A program made the position numbers and the translations under genes. A stretch of 64,000 bases of DNA, taken from positions 310,001 through 374,000 of the forward strand of contig NZ_CANMQT010000001.1 of the NCBI RefSeq assembly GCF_947500065.1. Direction: 5' to 3'. The first letter of the stretch is position 1, and every line of letters starts with the position of its first letter. Shown in pieces: positions 4,652 through 13,158 of the stretch. Origin of the DNA: an uncultured Aquimarina sp. (GTDB lineage Bacteria; Bacteroidota; Bacteroidia; Flavobacteriales; Flavobacteriaceae). The notes beneath the pieces were generated by a model. The model searched no databases, had not been told where the DNA came from, and saw only the letters and a list, made by a program, of their open reading frames with translations.

Positions 4652-4732
4652 GGTCAATAAAAACTTACTTCTACAGGTTCAATTCCTGCCCTCTCGTATG
4701 AGAGGCATTGGTTATAAAGTTCTTAAATTACC
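4652..4732 (+). ncRNA. R-L closed-stem unit 3 with permuted tRNA parts
   Basis: R element GGTCAATAAAAACTT (from 4652) pairs with AAGTT...ATTACC (about 4718-4732). Inside, in permuted order, are a T arm CAGG-TTCAATT-CCTG (4674-4688), then CCTCTC (4690-4695), loop GTAT and GAGAGG (4700-4705) like a closed acceptor stem, then CATTGGTTATAAAG, which resembles a D loop. There is no anticodon arm. This resembles a circularly permuted tRNA half or a tRNA mimic. Confidence 0.5.
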
Positions 4733-4744
4733 ATTTAAAATTAA

Positions 4745-4765
4745 GGTCAATTGTTTCTTACTTCA
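4745..4765 (+). repeat. R element, fifth copy, before the RING/TerD-like gene
   Basis: GGTCAATTGTTTCTTACTTC keeps GGTCAAT and TTACTTC but has diverged in the middle. It can pair with the L element at 4727-4732 through GGTcAAT/ATTACC. It lies 55 nt before the start codon of the next gene, so the array and that gene may share a transcript. Confidence 0.5.
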
Positions 4766-4819
4766 AAACTCTTTTAGGTAGAATCAGAAACAAAATTATC
4801 TAATTTAAAAATTAAAAAA

Positions 4820-7057
4820 ATGAAAGAATTATTACAAATCAGTATCCGTCAAAATGCAATTTATATTCCTCAGGAATCTATTGTTGACGGAAAAAATGAA
4901 ATTACCGAAACAACATCGGTGTTACTGGCAAATGTATCCAAATTAGGGTATACATTTTCAGAACCTTTGTTACGTGCTTTAAACAGTACTAATCCAACAT
5001 ATAAACTAGAAGTATTAGAAGTGCTGAAGGAAATAATGGGTGTGAACAAAAATTGGACTCCATTAGTAAAAGGTTGGGATATTCCTACAGGTGAATCCGT
5101 AGTTGATCATATCGTTACTGCATTTACCAATATATTCAAAAGTAAAAGTGATACTCACCTATCTTGTGGACATACCATTCCAGAAAACACCTTTCCATTA
5201 GAACGATACAATGGTTGTCCTTTTTGTGGTACTCCATTTGAATTTGGTGAGATAGAAACTTATGGTCAAGGAAGCAAATTAAAGGTGTTAGATCTTTGGA
5301 CAGATAAAAACGTTCAGGAATTTTATAATGATTTGCTAACCTCTAAAACTGCTTTGGATGCAACGCAAGTAGCTAGTTTAAAAAGTTTACTAAACATATA
5401 TTCTTTACCATCAAATGTGGACATTAAAATGAAAGAGACATTGATGTTGGTAATCGATATCTTGGTAGAAAATGATAGATCAGACGAAGCTCAACAGTTG
5501 TTCAAGAATCCTAATGATATCCTTCGATATTTGTGGTATAAGCATACTGGTTTTTTACAAATCATTAAGCCAAAAACTATTATAAAACGTCATTCAGCCA
5601 ATCATCAAAATTTACATATCGGCTTAGATAAAGGAGCCATGGCTTTGGTTGAAAAACAAAAAGAATTGAAACTAAAGTATTCTAGAAAGGAGTGCTTAAT
5701 GGTAGCCAAATGGTTGAATAACCTAGCACTAGATGTGGAGAAAAGTTGTGAGATCATGCATCCAAAAAGAGGTATGTGGGTGCGTTTTATCAGAGCATTG
5801 CGATTGGCAGAATATAGTAAGCGAAAGGGATTTGAAAATCTTGCTAACTTATTAGATGTATTTTATAACGAGGCTTATGAAGTTTGGGAAGGAAGATTAA
5901 ATCATTATCGATTAAAACTAGATCCTACGCAGACGTTTGCCTTACTAAAGCAGCGTCCGGGATTGTTCGCACGTTCTTTATTTTCAAATATGCTTTGGTT
6001 TGGTGCAGATCAAACTGTAGCCGCTTTTTCTGAAGTAATTGATAAAGTTCCTGCTCGTTTGATTTTTACATTGAATATGTATGCGGAGAATTATTTCAAT
6101 CCCGCTATGAATAGATCTGTAAAACCTTTGGGAGGAACTAATAAAAGTATTCCTTCTAATAAGTTAATACAGTTGTATGATGAAAAGCAATTGAATCTGA
6201 TGAAATCGAAGATTGAAGAATTGTGTTTGTTAGCGATGAAAAATCGATTTGCATCAATTCCTACTGAACATAAGACGATCTATATTGATGAAGCATTGTA
6301 TAAGATTCCGGTGGCAATTGGAGATAGAAGTGAAACCGTACAGGATATGCCATCTGCATTGATGGGTACTCGATTCCCTGTTGAAGGTGATACAGTTCGA
6401 TTGTTTATGCAATGGGGTAAGGATTTACCTGCTCAGCACTTGGATATGGATTTAAGTTGTAGTGTTTCTTATGAAAAGGGAACAGAGTTTTGCTCATATT
6501 CTCAACTTGTGATTCCCGGATGTAAGCATAGTGGGGATATCCAAAGCATTCCTGATAAAATAGGAACAGCAGAATATATTGACATTAACATCAGCGAATT
6601 GGCAAAGCTAAAAGCTAAGTATGTCACTTTTACTTGTAATGCATATAGTAATGGTTCTATTACTCCAAATCTGGTTGTTGGTTGGATGAATAGTAAATAT
6701 CCAATGAGAATTTCAGCTAAAACTGGAGTCGCTTATGATCCATCTTGTGTTGATCATCAGGTACGAATTTCGCAAACAGCTAGCAAAGGATTAGTCTTTG
6801 GCGTCTTAGATATTGAAGCTCGTGAAATTATCTGGTTAGAAATGAGCTTTGATGGTCAGGTTGCTCAAAGATTAGATACCAAAGGCGTTGAAGCTTTATT
6901 AGCAAAATTAGATAGTAAGTTGAATATTGGAAATTTACTAGAGCTTAAAGCTGAGGCACAAAATCTGGAAATAATCAGTGAACCAATAGCCGATGAAAAC
7001 TATACTATGGAATGGGCTATGAATTCAGCTGCCGTTACGCAACTGTTAGTTGATTAG
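4820..7057 (+). CDS. RING-like / TerD-like protein (resembles the MXAN_6230/SCO0854 family)
   Basis: A 745-residue cytoplasmic protein. A zinc-binding segment LSCGHTI...NGCPFCG (C116, H118, C133, C136) resembles a RING-type finger. A long helical middle follows (about 150-500, with RPGLFARSLFSNMLWFGAD and VPARLIFTLNMYAENYF). The C-terminal third (about 520-690) has TerD-like character: FPVEGDTVRLFMQWG, HLDMDLSCSV, HSGD, TAEYIDI, FTCNAYS, NLVVGWM, LVFGVLD, REIIWLEM. From memory this matches proteins annotated MXAN_6230/SCO0854 family RING domain-containing, whose function is unknown to me. It directly follows the tRNA-like array and ends at a strong terminator, so array and protein probably work together. 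RNA binding or RNA quality control is inference. Confidence 0.7.
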   Translation: MKELLQISIRQNAIYIPQESIVDGKNEITETTSVLLANVSKLGYTFSEPLLRALNSTNPTYKLEVLEVLKEIMGVNKNWTPLVKGWDIPTGESVVDHIVTAFTNIFKSKSDTHLSCGHTIPENTFPLERYNGCPFCGTPFEFGEIETYGQGSKLKVLDLWTDKNVQEFYNDLLTSKTALDATQVASLKSLLNIYSLPSNVDIKMKETLMLVIDILVENDRSDEAQQLFKNPNDILRYLWYKHTGFLQIIKPKTIIKRHSANHQNLHIGLDKGAMALVEKQKELKLKYSRKECLMVAKWLNNLALDVEKSCEIMHPKRGMWVRFIRALRLAEYSKRKGFENLANLLDVFYNEAYEVWEGRLNHYRLKLDPTQTFALLKQRPGLFARSLFSNMLWFGADQTVAAFSEVIDKVPARLIFTLNMYAENYFNPAMNRSVKPLGGTNKSIPSNKLIQLYDEKQLNLMKSKIEELCLLAMKNRFASIPTEHKTIYIDEALYKIPVAIGDRSETVQDMPSALMGTRFPVEGDTVRLFMQWGKDLPAQHLDMDLSCSVSYEKGTEFCSYSQLVIPGCKHSGDIQSIPDKIGTAEYIDINISELAKLKAKYVTFTCNAYSNGSITPNLVVGWMNSKYPMRISAKTGVAYDPSCVDHQVRISQTASKGLVFGVLDIEAREIIWLEMSFDGQVAQRLDTKGVEALLAKLDSKLNIGNLLELKAEAQNLEIISEPIADENYTMEWAMNSAAVTQLLVD

Positions 7058-7063
7058 TTATTG

Positions 7064-7103
7064 ACACCTACAGAATCTGTTTGATTCCTGTAGGTGTTTT
7101 TTT
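7064..7103 (+). terminator. Strong rho-independent terminator
   Basis: ACACCTACAG pairs perfectly with CTGTAGGTGT, followed by seven T. It ends the array/RING-protein transcript. Confidence 0.9.
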
Positions 7104-7176
7104 ATCAGAACCTAAAATAACCTAACCCGAAACCAAAATCTTTCTATTACCTATTATTATCGGATAATCTAGGAAG

Positions 7177-7821
7177 ATGGTTAAAAGAAATAAGAAAAGA
7201 CCAAGTAAGGTTTCCCACATCAGCAAACGAGCCAAACAAATCCGAAAGAAAGGAGAGAAATGGACTAATGCGATCAAAAGAGCATCCAAAGAATTAAAAT
7301 CTAACAAGCGTGCCCTTGGAGCAACTTCAAAAACTTCTTCTTATACTATCAGTGGATTAGATGGTTTAAAAGGATCTACTAACGGTACTCCTATTCCAGA
7401 GATTAAGATCACTTTTTCAAGAAAAAGAAGAGTTGAAGGAAAAATAGGTTCTGCAAAAGATGTAGCTACTACCCTATCCAAATTTTACACAAAAAATACT
7501 ATCGAAGTTAGAGAACAATTTTTCGTTCTCTATTTAGATAATAGCAACAAAGTCCTTGGATATCATACACATTCTGTTGGTGGTATCAAAGGAAGTGTTG
7601 TAGATATACGAATTCTATTCTCTGTTGCACTAAAAAGTTTAGCAACTAGTATCATTATTGCTCACAATCATCCATCCGGAGCTTTAAAACCAAGTACTTC
7701 AGATATCAGAATAACTTCTAAGATTAAACAAGCAGGAGAATTACTGGATATTCAACTTTTGGATCATATCATTCTCACTAAAGAAAGCTTCTATTCATTT
7801 GCGGAAGAAGGAAAATTATGA
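7177..7821 (+). CDS. radC: RadC-family JAB/MPN protein with a basic N-terminal extension
   Basis: Residues 90-214 form a RadC/MPN domain: VREQFFVLYLD, GSVVDIRILFSVALK, and the JAMM metal site AHNHPSG (H163, H165) with S173 and D176. The first 90 residues are rich in Lys and Arg (RAKQIRKKGEKW, KRASKELKSNKRA), which suggests nucleic-acid contact, and are not part of standard RadC. Mobile-element RadC homologues are common in Bacteroidota and often sit near anti-restriction or methylation genes. Its stop overlaps the start of the methyltransferase gene by 4 nt (ATGA), so the two are co-translated. The exact function of RadC is unsettled. Confidence 0.85.
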   Translation: MVKRNKKRPSKVSHISKRAKQIRKKGEKWTNAIKRASKELKSNKRALGATSKTSSYTISGLDGLKGSTNGTPIPEIKITFSRKRRVEGKIGSAKDVATTLSKFYTKNTIEVREQFFVLYLDNSNKVLGYHTHSVGGIKGSVVDIRILFSVALKSLATSIIIAHNHPSGALKPSTSDIRITSKIKQAGELLDIQLLDHIILTKESFYSFAEEGKL

Positions 7822-9062
7822 AAGACTTGGTATTGTTAGATTTGTTTTCTGGTATTGGAGGTTTCCCAAAAGGATTTATGGAAGCCGGATTTAGATTCAA
7901 AAAACATTTCTTCAGTGAGATTGACCCTTTTGCCATTGCTAACTATTCATATAATTTTAAAAAATCCAATTATGCGGGACCTATCGAAAACATCAAAAAA
8001 GGAACAATCACAAAACCAGATATTATCACCTTTGGTTCCCCATGCCAGGATCTTTCGATGGCTGGAAAACGGGAAGGCATCAAAGGAAGCAAAAGCAAGC
8101 TCTTTTTTGAAGCAATTAGAATCCTTGACCTCTATAAACCCAGTCTGTTTATCTTTGAAAACGTCAAAGGACTTTTCTCCAGTAACCAGGGTAAAGACTT
8201 TGAAATCGTACTTAGATCGATTGCCAACCTTGGGATATATGACATCCAATGGCAATTGCTTAATACTTCCTGGTTTCTCCCCCAGAATAGAGAGCGCATC
8301 TACCTTGTCGGATCACTTAGAAGAAAACCCAGACCGCAAATATTTCCTATCGGAGAAAGCTGTCAAAAGACTCAAAATTGCACTCGAAGAAAACTCTCGG
8401 AAGCCAACATTTCTTCAACAATACACACCAAAGTAGGTGACTCATACGTAAAAGACAATCCTTATATCTTAACGATCAGAAGCGGTAGAAATGTAAAAGG
8501 AGGATCAAAAGTAGAATTCAGAAGAGATGGCAATACCAATTGTCTTACCAGTGTACCTGAAGATAATTTATTCGTTAATAATTGGATGCCACTAAAAACT
8601 GAACGAACAGAAAGCGCTAAAAACATTCGAAAAAAACATCTAAAAGAAGGTAGAGATTATGCTCCATTCCAGGATAAACAATTTATTCCACGTACTAATG
8701 GTAAAACAAGTGCGATTCTAGCACAGGGATATCGAGATAATCTATTAACTAATTTAGATTGTATTCGGAAATTTACTCCGTTAGAATGCGAACGTTTACA
8801 AGGGTTTCCTGATCATTGGACAAAATATGGTGTCCAAGATGGTAAACAAATAGAATTGAGTGATAGTAGACGATATCAACTGATTGGAAATGCCGTAAGT
8901 GTTCCAGTTGTTAAAACGGTTGGAATACAACTTCTAAAAAGTATGTATAGAAGGAATTGTACTGCAAAGGATACTAATTTTGATATTCTTCTTCTGCAAT
9001 CAAAAGCTTTTAAGCTTCAACTTTTGTTTACCAATATATTGGACACTGCCAACCTGTCTTAG
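7818..9062 (+). CDS. dcm: C5 cytosine-specific DNA methyltransferase
   Basis: A 414-residue enzyme with all main C5-MTase motifs: I (LDLFSGIGGF, 8-17), IV (GSPCQDLS with catalytic C76), VI (FENVKG, about 113-118), VIII (QNRERIYLVG, 156-165), IX (TPLECERLQGFPD) and X (YQLIGNAVSVPV). It transfers methyl from S-adenosylmethionine to cytosine C5. The target recognition region lies between motifs VIII and IX. No partner restriction enzyme is adjacent, so it may be an orphan protecting the mobile element. The last 30 residues run past motif X and look unrelated. The next gene lies on the opposite strand and ends 13 nt beyond its stop. Confidence 0.95.
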   Translation: MKDLVLLDLFSGIGGFPKGFMEAGFRFKKHFFSEIDPFAIANYSYNFKKSNYAGPIENIKKGTITKPDIITFGSPCQDLSMAGKREGIKGSKSKLFFEAIRILDLYKPSLFIFENVKGLFSSNQGKDFEIVLRSIANLGIYDIQWQLLNTSWFLPQNRERIYLVGSLRRKPRPQIFPIGESCQKTQNCTRRKLSEANISSTIHTKVGDSYVKDNPYILTIRSGRNVKGGSKVEFRRDGNTNCLTSVPEDNLFVNNWMPLKTERTESAKNIRKKHLKEGRDYAPFQDKQFIPRTNGKTSAILAQGYRDNLLTNLDCIRKFTPLECERLQGFPDHWTKYGVQDGKQIELSDSRRYQLIGNAVSVPVVKTVGIQLLKSMYRRNCTAKDTNFDILLLQSKAFKLQLLFTNILDTANLS

Positions 9063-9075
9063 ATTTTTATCAAAG

Positions 9076-12000
9076 TTATTGAACAAATTGATGAACCCGT
9101 TCATTTATTTTTTCTTTAACCTTATGACCAATCCCCCACTTTTTTATGTTTCCCATTATATCCAGTGTATAAATAAAATCATTTTCGTCTAAGGCAATTG
9201 ATATGATCTTATGATCATGTTTTACAACACTGGGAATTCGGATTACTTTCTTTCTTTTAACATTTTTCTTATCATTTATTTTATACAAAATCACCTTATT
9301 ATCTTCTGCCAAAGTTGCTAAGATATTTTCTTGATTAAACTTCAATTCAATTATATTATCATTGATATCACCCAAGGTATCATAAATTCCATAGGAATCG
9401 AAGGATTTATTTTCTATATCTAAATCAAACTTTTCCGTAGTATTTTCTTTCCATATTTTTACTTCATTATCTATTGATCCAGAAACAAAATATTTCCCAT
9501 CTTTTGAAAAACAAACATCTTCTACACTTTCACTGTGTCCTGGATATTTTTCTGGTTTAGAAGCATTTTTAATTAAATTCCACAAATAAACTTTACCTCC
9601 CTTTTCACCAGCTATAAAAAGATCAGAATTATAAGGATGAATATCAACCGATGTAAAACTTAAATCAGGTCTTATCCTATCTAGATTTGTATTTGAACTT
9701 TTATTTAAATATATACCTTTGTTTGTCGCAATTACAACTCTATCCTCAACAACCTTAATATCATTAATCTCACCTTCAATGTTAATTGATTCACTTGATA
9801 AAAAAGGAGTTAATTTTTTCGAGTTTGAGTTAATAATAGTTTTTATCATAGAAGTATTAGGATCTACAAGATCTAAATGTAATAAACTGTTCCTTTTTTT
9901 AAACTTAATTTCATTACCAATTTCCTTTAAATTACTATCAAAAAGACGAATAGCCCTAGATATATTATCCCTAGCAGATGTCTTATATCCTACGTGTAAT
10001 TTATTTTTTCTGTAATCCAAACGTATACCATTTTTAATAGTGGTACTTTCTTCCTCAAAACTGGAAATATTCCAAGTAGTAACATCTCCTTCTTCTCCAA
10101 CAGTAATGCAATATTTCGTTCCATTAATAAATGACACGTTATTTACTGCATCACTATGCCCAATTAATTCTTTGGTCATTCTATCATCAGAGGCTTTCTC
10201 CAAATCTACAATATATACTCTTCCATCTTTACATCCAATAATCAACTTATTATTTCGAACATCAATCTTATTTATCGTTGCTTTCAAATTTAATGTTACA
10301 ATAGGCTTTGGTATCAAATCATTCGTTGCAAGATTTTTAAGATCTAATTTGTAAACGGAGCGATCAATTGCAACATACAAGTCTTTTTTCTTTTTGTTAC
10401 CTATATCGATTTTAATATCTTGGATTTCTTCAATACTTAATTCCGACCTGAGTTTAGTTAAATCATAAAAATTAATAAAATCTTTCATTTGAAGACCAGG
10501 ATTGTCAGGTAAGCTAAAAGTTAGAAAATAAGGGATTTTATTATCTATGTTAGCGATAATTGAAACTGTGTCTTCGGAAATTTTTTCTATAAATTTTATA
10601 CGTGATTTATTGAATAGTATTGTATCTTTCAATTTCTCATTGGAACCTATAGAATCTTTAATTAGACGAAACTTTTCAATTGCAATCTTGGAATCTAGAA
10701 TTGAATCTTGTTTATACACTACAACTTTATGAATTTGTTTATCTTCATCCGACCAGCATAAAAATGTATTATTACCTTTTCTATCTCGAATATGCTCTAT
10801 TAACGAGATGCCCTTAAATACAGGATTCCCCTCATATTTGAGCTTAAAAGGCTTAATACGTGATACTAGTTCTTCATTAGATTCTGATAGCACTAGTTGA
10901 TTAACATGCAATCCGAATTTATCCGAATGTAAGATCATAAATCCATTTTCATATTGAAATGGTTCAAAATTAAAGATCCTTGCTTTACTCCTAACAGGTT
11001 CTATTTCTTTTAATAACTTCCAATCTATTGTCTTTATCCCACTTCTGAAGTTTAAATGTAGTGGGTAAATTTTGGTATTAGAGTTCAGAAAAATAGTAGT
11101 GAAGTTATTATTTCCTTTAAATGCTCTTGTTTTAAATGAATGAATATTATTAATTTTATTAGTATCAATTTCTTTCTTTTGAAAATAAAATGGACGATAT
11201 TCTAGTGATGAGATTAACTCATTGTATTTCATTTCAAAAATCGGGAATTCTGAATCCTTCAATAATTCTTTATTTTTTAATTCTGCATCAATTTTACTTA
11301 ATTTAAGATACATTTTAGTATTATCGTTGCCTTCAAAACCAAGTGCGTCGTAAATGTCTTTTTTAATTTTATTTTCCTCCTCATCCTTTTTTGCAACCGT
11401 AGCTTCCATCTGTAAGGCTTTCAAGATTAGCTTTTTTAACTCCTGATTTTGTGCTAATAAAATTGGAGCCAAAACGACAATAGCTCCAATACCAATTACA
11501 ATGCCTAAAGTATTGAATAACTTTCGTCTTTGTAAAGCAAGTCGGCTTTTTTTCCAAAACTGTTTTCTTTCATCATCATCATTAGTACCTGTTATAAAAG
11601 GGTTTATGTTATGACCTATATTTTTGATTAGATTACGATCAAGTAAAGTTCTTTTTTTAATTTTTCTTTTCTTTTCTTCTGCATAAGTATCAAAGGCTGA
11701 ATTGAAATGATCCTTATAATATTCAAAGATGTCTTTATCTACCTTAATTTTTCTAACGATCTTAGCGAGTAAATTATGAGATAACTCTATGTAGTTCCCT
11801 TCACGTTTTACAATTCTGGCTTTGATTAGCTCGCCGATAATATCCCCTAAAGAACGATCAACATCGACCTTTGTATCTCCCCATATATCATTTATTATTT
11901 TACTTTTTAAAACCTCATTATCGTCTATAGTTAAAATCTTTTTTTCTTCGTTTTTTATTTTTTTTTCTAATTCTATAATTTTTAATGGTTGCTTATTTCC

Positions 12001-13143
12001 TCTTTTAGAAATAAGACGTTTTAAGAATTTTATAACTGAGTCTTTATGCTTATCACCTTCAATTTCATTCTTCCTATTTATAACCGTCCTATTAATATCT
12101 ATTATATAATCAGTTAGGATTTTACTGATCTTTCCATACGATTCTATCTCTTCGAGGGTGAATTCCAATGGCTTTTGATTAAATCTTATCTCCTTAGGAT
12201 TAAGTAGTAATTTCTCATCATCTTTATATGTTCTAATAAAATCTTCAACATATAATTTATCCAGATAAATCTGTAAAAAAGGAAGGTATACTTTTTTATC
12301 TACAGAAAGTTGTTGGACAATTTTGTCAACTCTATTATTTTGTATATCCTCTTTAATACGTTTGGAATTAGTTTTTGGCAAATGATTTTGACCGTCTTCA
12401 ACCTGATTGATATTAAATGCTCTAAATGTGCGTCTAATAATTTTTTTAACATTATTAATATTTGGGTCACTGATTTCACATTTGTAATCAAAAATATGAG
12501 GATTAAGGTGCCCTAGTTTTTCTAACCCAGCATAGAATTCTGATTGAATACAAATTAAATTATCAGAGAACTTTACTTGCTTAGATATTAAGTTTAAGAG
12601 CAAACTGAATTCATTAATTTCCTTTTCATCACCAAAAAGAAAAAGTTCTTCAAACTGATCAAAAATAAAAAGGGGCTTGTACACTACATTGCTAAATAAT
12701 TTCCTTGTTTTATTTTCTATATTCTTTAAATATTCATAATTATCATTTTCATCAAACTCAAGTACAATTTCACCATCTTTGGTTGTTTTTAGGGAGTTCG
12801 CTATAATACAATTATAATCTATATGAATTGATCGCACCAATTCTGTCGATTCATCTTTAAATAAGTTTTCAATTTCGTTAAAAAAAGATGTTATTAAATT
12901 TTCATTTCTTCTTATAACAATGGCTTTCCAATTCTTAGAGTTATTTGCTACTCCGCATTGGGCCAAGCTACTTTTCCCAGAACCAGAAGGACCGAATAAC
13001 ACTACTAAGTTGGTTCTTCTTAAATAATTAAAGACTTTTTCAACTTCCTTAGAACGACCGAAAAAAGTATCATAATCATCCTTTTCAAAGGCATCTAAGA
13101 ATTTAAAAGGTGAGCTGTATTGATAGTTACTTATTGTACTCAT
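9076..13143 (-). CDS. STAND NTPase with transmembrane segment and C-terminal WD40 repeats (Avs1-like effector/sensor)
   Basis: A 1355-residue protein. The N-terminal STAND NTPase has FFGRSKEVEKV followed by P-loop GPSGSGKS (51-58) and a Walker B region KPLFIFDQFEELF (about 158-170). A hydrophobic helix IVIGIGAIVVLAPILLA lies near residues 548-566, before a coiled coil. The C-terminal half contains WD40-type beta-propeller repeats, clearest in LIGHSDAVNNVSFI...VTTWNI and YPGHSESVEDVCFS...VKIWKE. It is the last gene of a three-gene operon with a trypsin-like protease and an MBL hydrolase. That gene order is known from AVAST type I (Avs1) antiphage systems, where the STAND protein senses a phage protein. 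The WD40 propeller would be the sensor (inference). Confidence 0.8.
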   Translation of the reverse strand: MSTISNYQYSSPFKFLDAFEKDDYDTFFGRSKEVEKVFNYLRRTNLVVLFGPSGSGKSSLAQCGVANNSKNWKAIVIRRNENLITSFFNEIENLFKDESTELVRSIHIDYNCIIANSLKTTKDGEIVLEFDENDNYEYLKNIENKTRKLFSNVVYKPLFIFDQFEELFLFGDEKEINEFSLLLNLISKQVKFSDNLICIQSEFYAGLEKLGHLNPHIFDYKCEISDPNINNVKKIIRRTFRAFNINQVEDGQNHLPKTNSKRIKEDIQNNRVDKIVQQLSVDKKVYLPFLQIYLDKLYVEDFIRTYKDDEKLLLNPKEIRFNQKPLEFTLEEIESYGKISKILTDYIIDINRTVINRKNEIEGDKHKDSVIKFLKRLISKRGNKQPLKIIELEKKIKNEEKKILTIDDNEVLKSKIINDIWGDTKVDVDRSLGDIIGELIKARIVKREGNYIELSHNLLAKIVRKIKVDKDIFEYYKDHFNSAFDTYAEEKKRKIKKRTLLDRNLIKNIGHNINPFITGTNDDDERKQFWKKSRLALQRRKLFNTLGIVIGIGAIVVLAPILLAQNQELKKLILKALQMEATVAKKDEEENKIKKDIYDALGFEGNDNTKMYLKLSKIDAELKNKELLKDSEFPIFEMKYNELISSLEYRPFYFQKKEIDTNKINNIHSFKTRAFKGNNNFTTIFLNSNTKIYPLHLNFRSGIKTIDWKLLKEIEPVRSKARIFNFEPFQYENGFMILHSDKFGLHVNQLVLSESNEELVSRIKPFKLKYEGNPVFKGISLIEHIRDRKGNNTFLCWSDEDKQIHKVVVYKQDSILDSKIAIEKFRLIKDSIGSNEKLKDTILFNKSRIKFIEKISEDTVSIIANIDNKIPYFLTFSLPDNPGLQMKDFINFYDLTKLRSELSIEEIQDIKIDIGNKKKKDLYVAIDRSVYKLDLKNLATNDLIPKPIVTLNLKATINKIDVRNNKLIIGCKDGRVYIVDLEKASDDRMTKELIGHSDAVNNVSFINGTKYCITVGEEGDVTTWNISSFEEESTTIKNGIRLDYRKNKLHVGYKTSARDNISRAIRLFDSNLKEIGNEIKFKKRNSLLHLDLVDPNTSMIKTIINSNSKKLTPFLSSESINIEGEINDIKVVEDRVVIATNKGIYLNKSSNTNLDRIRPDLSFTSVDIHPYNSDLFIAGEKGGKVYLWNLIKNASKPEKYPGHSESVEDVCFSKDGKYFVSGSIDNEVKIWKENTTEKFDLDIENKSFDSYGIYDTLGDINDNIIELKFNQENILATLAEDNKVILYKINDKKNVKRKKVIRIPSVVKHDHKIISIALDENDFIYTLDIMGNIKKWGIGHKVKEKINERVHQFVQ

Positions 13144-13158
13144 AATATGATTTCGGTA

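Noticed and set aside
4346-4765. CRISPR-like array (five similar repeats with spacers)
   Set aside because: Repeats are not identical, spacings differ greatly (about 72-151 nt), complementary partner elements alternate with them, and no cas gene is present.
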